From Candidatus Delongbacteria bacterium (lineage in GTDB: Bacteria; Bacteroidota; Bacteroidia; Bacteroidales; ML635J-15), in the NCBI GenBank assembly GCA_027858215.1, contig JAQIDD010000237.1:1-11386 (forward strand): 11,386 bases of DNA, given 5' to 3'. The notes under the pieces are model-generated. The model had not been told where the DNA came from. It ran no database searches and saw only the letters and a list, made by a program, of their open reading frames with translations. Shown here one piece after another: positions 6,874 to 11,386 of the stretch; positions within the stretch are counted from its first letter, which is position 1; each line of letters starts with the position of its first letter. A program made the position numbers and the translations under genes.

Positions 6874-8822
6874 AAAAAATTGCTGTTCTTAGTTTTATTT
6901 TAATATTAGTGACCGGGTTTACCCTGGGACAAAATGCGGAGTTGCATACCGACAACCGCAAAGCAAAAAAATATTTTAAAGATGCACGTGAATTCCTGGC
7001 AAACCGGCAGGTTGACCTTGCTGTATCTGCTGCCATCGAAGCAAAAACCGAAGATCCTGATTTTTTGGAAGCCTGGGTTCTTCTTTCAGAAATAGACCAG
7101 TTCCAGGCTTATTATGCAAAAATGGAAGATGCAGTTCATGAAGTAATACGCATAGATAAGGAGTTTGATCCGGGGTTTTTCCTGAAAGCTACTGAACTGG
7201 CTTACCGGAAAGGAAATTATCATGAAGCAGATAAATACCTGGATGGTTTTGAAGAATACACCCAAAGCGACCTTGAAAGCAATGCCATGTATCAGGATGT
7301 GAAAGAACGAGTTGTTTTCTCTGTTCATGCTGTTGACAATCCTGTTGATTATAATCCGGTAAACCTGGGGCCTAATGTCAACACAAAATACGACGATTAC
7401 TGGCCATCGCTTACAGCGGATGAGTACACACTGGTGACCACAGTGCTTATCCCGGCAGGCAGCAGAAATTATTATTCAGAGGGTTATCAGGAGGATTTGT
7501 ACGAAACGCATAAAAACAGCGCAGGAGAATGGATGCCCATAAAAAACATGGGAAAAACCATTAATTCACTGAACAATGAGGGCGCACAATGTATTTCTGT
7601 AGATGGAAACATGTGCATTTTCACCGGATGTAACCGCAGGGATGGTTATGGCAGTTGTGATCTTTATGCAAGCTATAAAGAAGGCGACAGATGGGGTATT
7701 CCTGAAAACCTGGGGCCGGATGTGAATTCAGGAAACTGGGAATCCAATCCGAGCTTGTCGGCTGATGGCAAGTGGTTGTATTATTCCAGCAGCGATAAAT
7801 CCGGGTATGGGAAAAATGACATCTGGCGCGTGGAAATAAAACCCGGATTGAAATTCGGAAAACCTGAAAATCTCGGGGAAGTGGTAAATTCCGAAGGGGC
7901 TGATGGCTCTCCGTTTATCCATCCGGATGGCACAACCTTGTTTTTTGCTTCAGACGGACACACCGGTTTAGGTAGTTTTGATCTGTTTGTCACTAAATTG
8001 CAGAAAGACGGAACATGGAGTGTTCCTCAAAACCTGGGATATCCCATCAATACAAACGGGGAAGAAAGAAGCCTGATTGTAAATGCCCGTGGAGACCTGG
8101 CAATGATAGCATCCGAACGTGAAGATTCGCATGGCGGCCTTGATATTTATGAGTTTGCTTTACAGGAAAGCATTCAGCCTGATCCTGTTACTTATGTAAA
8201 AGGGAAGGTATATGATGCTGAAACCAAAGAGCCGTTAGAAGCTGAATGTCGTTTGTTGGATCCTTCATCCGGTGATTTAGTTGCTATTCAGACAAGCAAC
8301 CGTGTGGATGGTAAATACCTGGTAGTCCTCCCGGTTGGAAAAGAATACGCTTTCAATGTGGATAAAACGGGATATTTGTTTTATTCGGTAAATTTTTCAC
8401 TTAAAAACTGGCAAGAATCGGATGGTGCCTATGTTATGGATATTCCCCTTCAGCCCATCAAAGAAGGACAAACGGCTGTGTTGAACAATATTTTCTTTGA
8501 TTATGACAAATATGAACTCAAAGATGAGTCGTATGCTGAACTTCAGAAGTTGATTGAGTTTATGCATAAAAATCGGGATGTTAGCATTGAACTCAGCGGC
8601 CATACCGATAACAAGGGCAGCGCTGAATACAATAAAACCTTATCTGAACAAAGAGCAAAAGCTGTGTACGATTACTTGATTAATAACGGTATTTCTTCTG
8701 AACGGTTAACGTATAAGGGTTATGGTTTCAATGAACCTGTGGCAGATAATTCAACAGATGCCGGAAGAGCTAAAAACCGCCGTACCGAGTTTAAAATCAT
8801 TAAAGTAAATTCAAAAGATTGA
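6870..8822 (+). CDS. TPR-PD40-OmpA envelope protein, PorE-like
   Basis: This 650-residue exported protein has four parts. A signal peptide (1-21, ending TLGQ) is followed by TPR-like helices (about 25-140, such as NYHEADKYLDGFEEY). Next is a PD40/WD40-like beta-propeller (about 170-430, with repeats such as NPSLSADGKWLYYSS and SPFIHPDGTTLFFAS). A carboxypeptidase-regulatory-like beta sandwich (about 441-525) begins VKGKVYDAETKEPLEA. The OmpA C-terminal domain (539-645) contains the Asp580 and Arg595 pair that binds peptidoglycan diaminopimelate in this family. The order matches PorE, a T9SS component that anchors the machinery to peptidoglycan. Paralogues with this architecture are common, so the assignment is tentative. 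PorE is described as a lipoprotein, whereas no lipobox cysteine is visible here. The start lies in the queE stop (ATGA). Confidence 0.9.
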   Translation: MKKIAVLSFILILVTGFTLGQNAELHTDNRKAKKYFKDAREFLANRQVDLAVSAAIEAKTEDPDFLEAWVLLSEIDQFQAYYAKMEDAVHEVIRIDKEFDPGFFLKATELAYRKGNYHEADKYLDGFEEYTQSDLESNAMYQDVKERVVFSVHAVDNPVDYNPVNLGPNVNTKYDDYWPSLTADEYTLVTTVLIPAGSRNYYSEGYQEDLYETHKNSAGEWMPIKNMGKTINSLNNEGAQCISVDGNMCIFTGCNRRDGYGSCDLYASYKEGDRWGIPENLGPDVNSGNWESNPSLSADGKWLYYSSSDKSGYGKNDIWRVEIKPGLKFGKPENLGEVVNSEGADGSPFIHPDGTTLFFASDGHTGLGSFDLFVTKLQKDGTWSVPQNLGYPINTNGEERSLIVNARGDLAMIASEREDSHGGLDIYEFALQESIQPDPVTYVKGKVYDAETKEPLEAECRLLDPSSGDLVAIQTSNRVDGKYLVVLPVGKEYAFNVDKTGYLFYSVNFSLKNWQESDGAYVMDIPLQPIKEGQTAVLNNIFFDYDKYELKDESYAELQKLIEFMHKNRDVSIELSGHTDNKGSAEYNKTLSEQRAKAVYDYLINNGISSERLTYKGYGFNEPVADNSTDAGRAKNRRTEFKIIKVNSKD

Positions 8823-8857
8823 TTTTCAGGGGATATAGATCGTAGAACTGTGTTGAC

Positions 8858-10204
8858 ATGGAACATTCTGAAAAGTTAGGAAAGGAAAAAATACCCCGTT
8901 TATTACTCAACATGTCACTGCCTTCCATCATGGGCATGCTTGCAGTTACCTTGTATCATGTGGCAGATACTATATTTGTCGGACGTGGTGTTGGTACCCT
9001 GGCAATTGCTGCACTGAGTGTTTCCATGCCTTTTCTTATGAGCATTGCCATTTTTGGTCAGGCTATAAGCATAGGAGGAGCCTCAATTATTTCCAGGGCA
9101 CTGGGAGCCGGAGACAAAGAAAAAGCAAACCTTACACTGAATAACCTGGTACACACCATTAGCATAATAAACGTAGTGGTCATTATTGTTGCATTTGTTT
9201 TTATCCGTCCTGTGCTTATCGTTTTCGGGGCAGGAGAAAGTTATATTGACCTTGCCGTGAATTACACTCAGATAGCATTGATAGGCAGCTTCTTTATGAA
9301 TTACATACACATTACCATGAATTCAATAAGGGCTGAAGGGAATGCAAAATTTGCCATGCAAATCATGATATTTGGAGCTGTATTAAATCTCATTGTTGAT
9401 CCCATATTTATTTTTGTTTTTGACTGGGGTATCCGTGGAGCTGCCTTGGCAACAGTGCTATCACAGATGTCAGGTGCTGTGCTGGCAACCGTTTATTTGT
9501 TTTCAGGGCGGGGAGCGTTGAGGCTTAGTTTATCAAAGATCATGAAATGGCCACAATTTTCAATTTTGAAAGAGAGTTTTGGTATCGGTTCCGCATCATT
9601 TGCAAGACAGGCAGCATCTACGCTGATCGTAATCCTGATTAACAACAGCCTGTTGCATTACGGGGGACCTGTCTATGTGGCTGCTTTTGGTATTGTTTTC
9701 CGCCTGCTGATGTTTAATTTTATGCCTTTGATTGGTATAAATCAAGGTTTTATGCCTATAGCCGGGTATAATTATGGAGCAGGAAATTATTCCCGTGTTA
9801 TGCATGTACTGAGGGCCGGTATCAGGGCAGCTACTGTATTTTCGGTGGTATCTTTTTGCATTTTCTTTTTTCTGAGTCATCAGTTGATCACAGTTTTCAC
9901 CGAGGATGAAGCCTTGATAGAGATAGCGGAAAAAGCATTGCGTATCATGGTGTTGATGTTGCCGCTCATAGGTTTACAGATCATTGGATCAGGTTTGTTT
10001 CAGGCATTGGGCAAAATAGTGCCTGCATTGTTGCTGGGTTTGTCACGTCAGGTGTTGTTCCTCATTCCTTTAGCCTTGATTCTGCCCCGGTTTTGGGGTG
10101 CCGAAGGTGTATGGTTTTCTTTTCCTGCTTCAGATTTTCTGGCAGCGTTTATTACGACATTATTATTGTATCGTGAAATAAAAAAGCTTAACAAATGTCA
10201 ATAG
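8858..10204 (+). CDS. MATE family efflux transporter
   Basis: This 448-residue inner-membrane transporter has about twelve hydrophobic segments in two homologous halves, the MATE fold and normal length. Family-typical segments include YHVADTIFVGRGVG near 38-51, NSIRAEGNAKFAM near 156-168, LNLIVDPIFIF near 177-187 and GINQGFMPIAGYNYGAG near 293-309. The last resembles the MepA-like branch more than the NorM branch. MATE proteins export cationic drugs or metabolites by sodium or proton antiport; the substrate here cannot be predicted. It starts 35 bp after the PorE-like gene, without overlap, and may be the last gene of that operon or have its own promoter, although I see no clear element. It converges with the endonuclease remnant, whose stop lies 7 bp away. 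Confidence 0.95.
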   Translation: MEHSEKLGKEKIPRLLLNMSLPSIMGMLAVTLYHVADTIFVGRGVGTLAIAALSVSMPFLMSIAIFGQAISIGGASIISRALGAGDKEKANLTLNNLVHTISIINVVVIIVAFVFIRPVLIVFGAGESYIDLAVNYTQIALIGSFFMNYIHITMNSIRAEGNAKFAMQIMIFGAVLNLIVDPIFIFVFDWGIRGAALATVLSQMSGAVLATVYLFSGRGALRLSLSKIMKWPQFSILKESFGIGSASFARQAASTLIVILINNSLLHYGGPVYVAAFGIVFRLLMFNFMPLIGINQGFMPIAGYNYGAGNYSRVMHVLRAGIRAATVFSVVSFCIFFFLSHQLITVFTEDEALIEIAEKALRIMVLMLPLIGLQIIGSGLFQALGKIVPALLLGLSRQVLFLIPLALILPRFWGAEGVWFSFPASDFLAAFITTLLLYREIKKLNKCQ

Positions 10205-10211
10205 AAGATTA

Positions 10212-10334
10212 TTAATTATCCTCGCTGTTGATGTGTCCCCAATTCTCTCCTGAACGGATACGATTGAGCTGAGTGTGGGTAATCCCAAATTCCCGGGCGA
10301 TTTTATACAATTTGTTTTTATTCCTTCCCACTTT
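10212..10334 (-). pseudogene. C-terminal helix-turn-helix tail cut off from the HNH gene by a TAG
   Basis: Immediately after the TAG (10337-10335) of the HNH gene, the same frame stays open for 40 codons to a TAA at 10214-10212. It reads as good protein: KVGRNKNKLYK, then IAREFGITHTQLNRIRSG, then ENWGHI. This is the short helix-turn-helix ending commonly seen on NUMOD4/HNH endonuclease-like proteins. Together with the upstream part the uninterrupted protein would have 189 residues apart from the stop position. A single base change could account for the TAG. There is no separate start codon of its own here. Confidence 0.75.
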
Positions 10335-10781
10335 CTATTTTAATCTGATAACATCAGTTTCAGTTAATTTGGAATTTCTGACAACGCCTTTTTTATAATT
10401 CGGGTTGTTTTTATGATGAGCATACATTTCCTCGTGCGTGACCCATTCCAGGTTCTGGCAATGATTGTTGTCCTTCACAAAATCCAGGTGTATTACAAAT
10501 TTATGGTCTTTTGATGGCCTCTCGCAGAATGCTTCTGCAACAAGTTTATGCATGGTTTTTGTAACCGTTTTTTTTGCAGAGTCTCCTGACTTGAATGCAA
10601 ACACCTTATATCCTTTGATATAGGATGATTTTAAAATTCTGTATTCTTTTTTGTCCGGATGATAGCGCCTTATGCGACCATAATTTGAAATTTCATAATG
10701 TTCAGATTTATTGATTTTGCTAAGCCTAATTTTTTTCCATTTTTCGTTCCAGAAGGAGATATTTACATTGATATTACTCAT
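10335..10781 (-). CDS. NUMOD4/HNH endonuclease-like protein, prematurely terminated
   Basis: The 148 residues visible before the TAG contain a NUMOD4 DNA-binding segment at about 15-50 (WKKIRLS, then YEISNYGRIRRY). An HNH_3-type nuclease segment follows at about 77-115: MHKLVAEAF with His78, then VIHLD with His98 and Asp100, then NN at 105-106 and NLEWVTHEE. The family usually has Asn-His-Ile-Asp-Gly where this one has Ile-His-Leu-Asp-Phe, so catalytic competence is uncertain. Such genes occur free-standing, in phages and beside introns as homing-endonuclease-like elements. I see no intron, phage or repeat context here. The gene starts 32 bp after yidD on the same strand. Its C-terminal helix-turn-helix is cut off by the in-frame TAG. 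A truncated DNA-binding or nuclease protein may still be made. Confidence 0.8.
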   Translation of the reverse strand: MSNINVNISFWNEKWKKIRLSKINKSEHYEISNYGRIRRYHPDKKEYRILKSSYIKGYKVFAFKSGDSAKKTVTKTMHKLVAEAFCERPSKDHKFVIHLDFVKDNNHCQNLEWVTHEEMYAHHKNNPNYKKGVVRNSKLTETDVIRLK

Positions 10782-10813
10782 GATGCAATGGTTTAAGATT
10801 AATGTTTCATATC

Positions 10814-11104
10814 TTATTTATGCGTATATGTTTTTGTGGTAACGTTTTTTATTTTACCAGGCACAGGGTCATAACCCGATGTTCCCCATGGATGGCATTT
10901 TGCAAGGCGTTTTAAAGATAACCATCCACCACGAAATGGACCGTGCATGTGTAATGCCTCTACCGCATACCTGGAGCATGTAGGTGTATGTCTGCAAGCG
11001 TTTGGTGTCCATGGTGATATGGCATACCTGTAAAACTTAATGATTGCCAACAACATTGCTGTTAACAACTGTTTTAAAATATTCAGCAAACGAATATTGT
11101 ACAT
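10814..11104 (-). CDS. yidD: Membrane protein insertion efficiency factor YidD
   Basis: YidD is a small protein at the inner face of the cytoplasmic membrane that assists YidC-dependent insertion. The signature is complete: FYRYAISPW near residue 24, CRHTPTCSRYAVEAL at 37-51, HGPFRGGWLSLKRL, and KCHPWGTSGYDPVP at 69-82. I chose the ATG at 11104-11102 (96 residues). The next upstream in-frame start (11194) would lie inside the response-regulator gene, and a TAnnTTTG element sits about 34 bp before 11104. An ATG at 11056 would give 80 residues and is possible. In many bacteria yidD lies beside rpmH, rnpA and yidC; none of these is here. It sits between a response regulator and an HNH gene, all on the minus strand. 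Confidence 0.92.
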   Translation of the reverse strand: MYNIRLLNILKQLLTAMLLAIIKFYRYAISPWTPNACRHTPTCSRYAVEALHMHGPFRGGWLSLKRLAKCHPWGTSGYDPVPGKIKNVTTKTYTHK

Positions 11105-11137
11105 AATTATATTACGGTAAACTTTTGTAAAAGGTTT

Positions 11138-11145
11138 CAAAGATA
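11138..11145 (-). promoter_or_regulatory. Possible -7 promoter element for yidD
   Basis: TATCTTTG on the minus strand is a full TAnnTTTG match and is identical to the octamer ahead of the PKD operon. It overlaps the short gap after the response-regulator stop. No TTTG or TTG lies at the expected 19-21 bp upstream (the bases there are inside the response-regulator gene), so only half of the promoter is supported. Confidence 0.35.
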
Positions 11146-11150
11146 TGAAA

Positions 11151-11386
11151 TTATTTTTCAGGAACGGATAAAATAAAACCACTGCTATGTACATTGTTAA
11201 TTTTTAAGCTTGGGTCTTTGCTCAGGTATTTTCTGAGTTTAGTAATGTACACATCCATGCTTCTGGCATTGAAATAATTATCATCACCCCAAATTGTTTT
11301 CAGGGCATAATTTCTGTTGAGTACATTGTTTCTGTGTTTATAAAGCAGTAGTAGCAACTCTCCTTCACGCGGGCTTAATTTTTGGA
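11151..11386 (-). CDS. Response regulator, C-terminal DNA-binding domain (N-terminus beyond window)
   Basis: The last 77 residues of an OmpR/PhoB-type response regulator are visible; the frame is open through the right edge, so the receiver domain lies outside. The winged-helix domain is clear. QKLSPREGELL is the start of its first helices. LNRNYALKTIWGDDNYF leads into the recognition helix NARSMDVYITKLRKYL, and NVHSSGFIL forms the wing hairpin. The GDDNYFNARSMDVYI stretch is typical of the RprY-like regulators of Bacteroidota. A TTG at 11357 is not the true start. The protein would bind DNA when phosphorylated by a partner histidine kinase, which may be encoded beyond the edge. Its targets are unknown. 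The stop at 11151 is 46 bp before the yidD start. Confidence 0.9.
   Translation of the reverse strand, partial: QKLSPREGELLLLLYKHRNNVLNRNYALKTIWGDDNYFNARSMDVYITKLRKYLSKDPSLKINNVHSSGFILSVPEK

Noticed and set aside
10205..10334. A rho-independent terminator between the converging MATE and HNH genes.
   Set aside because: I find no GC-rich stem followed by a T run; the stretch is explained by the severed HNH tail.
5126..10337. Stop-codon recoding or an alternative genetic code to explain stops inside two genes.
   Set aside because: The interrupting codons are TAA, TGA and TAG, while all three also end intact genes here. The peptidase lesion is better explained by two indels. Local mutation or sequencing error is simpler.
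10335..10781. The HNH gene as evidence for a group I intron or prophage.
   Set aside because: No split host gene, intron-like structure, integrase, attachment repeat or phage structural gene is visible around it.
11105..11194. N-terminal extension of YidD to a start at 11194.
   Set aside because: It would make a 126-residue protein, too long for the family, overlap the response-regulator gene and bypass the TAnnTTTG element.

Overview
The window most likely comes from a member of the Bacteroidota. It carries a PorP/SprF-family protein, a C-terminal gliding-motility-type (type B) secretion signal of the type IX secretion system (T9SS), a choice-of-anchor L protein, an OmpA/PD40 envelope protein and an RprY-like response regulator tail. 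Two minus-strand copies of the octamer TATCTTTG match the TAnnTTTG -7 element typical of this phylum. The genus cannot be named from this sequence.

Layout. Positions 1-4795 (minus strand) form one apparent operon of surface proteins. It runs from a 1035-residue PKD-repeat protein with a type B T9SS signal, through a PorP/SprF-family outer-membrane protein, to the start of a choice-of-anchor L protein cut by the left window edge. A well-spaced promoter lies in the divergent gap at 4868-4898. Positions 5015-8822 (plus strand) form a tightly packed run: a papain-like (C1, bleomycin-hydrolase type) peptidase whose N-terminus is broken by two in-frame stops, then queE, then a TPR-PD40-OmpA protein resembling T9SS component PorE. 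The last two junctions are 4-nt ATGA overlaps. A MATE-family transporter follows at 8858-10204. Positions 10212-11386 (minus strand) hold, in transcription order, the C-terminal DNA-binding domain of a response regulator cut by the right edge, yidD, and a NUMOD4/HNH endonuclease-like gene with a premature TAG.

How the genes work together. The left operon looks like a self-contained T9SS surface module: a long adhesin-like stalk, its probable PorP/SprF partner for export or attachment, and a second surface protein. The PorE-like protein in the plus-strand operon may serve the same envelope machinery. QueE (queuosine/7-deazaguanine precursor synthesis) has no obvious functional link to its neighbours.

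I see no CRISPR array, tRNA, rRNA, insertion sequence, phage module or defence island, and no clear candidate for a wholly new system. The most informative oddities are the two broken genes, where conserved sequence clearly continues past stop codons, and the strictly alternating A/B PKD super-repeat with a cysteine pair in every domain.
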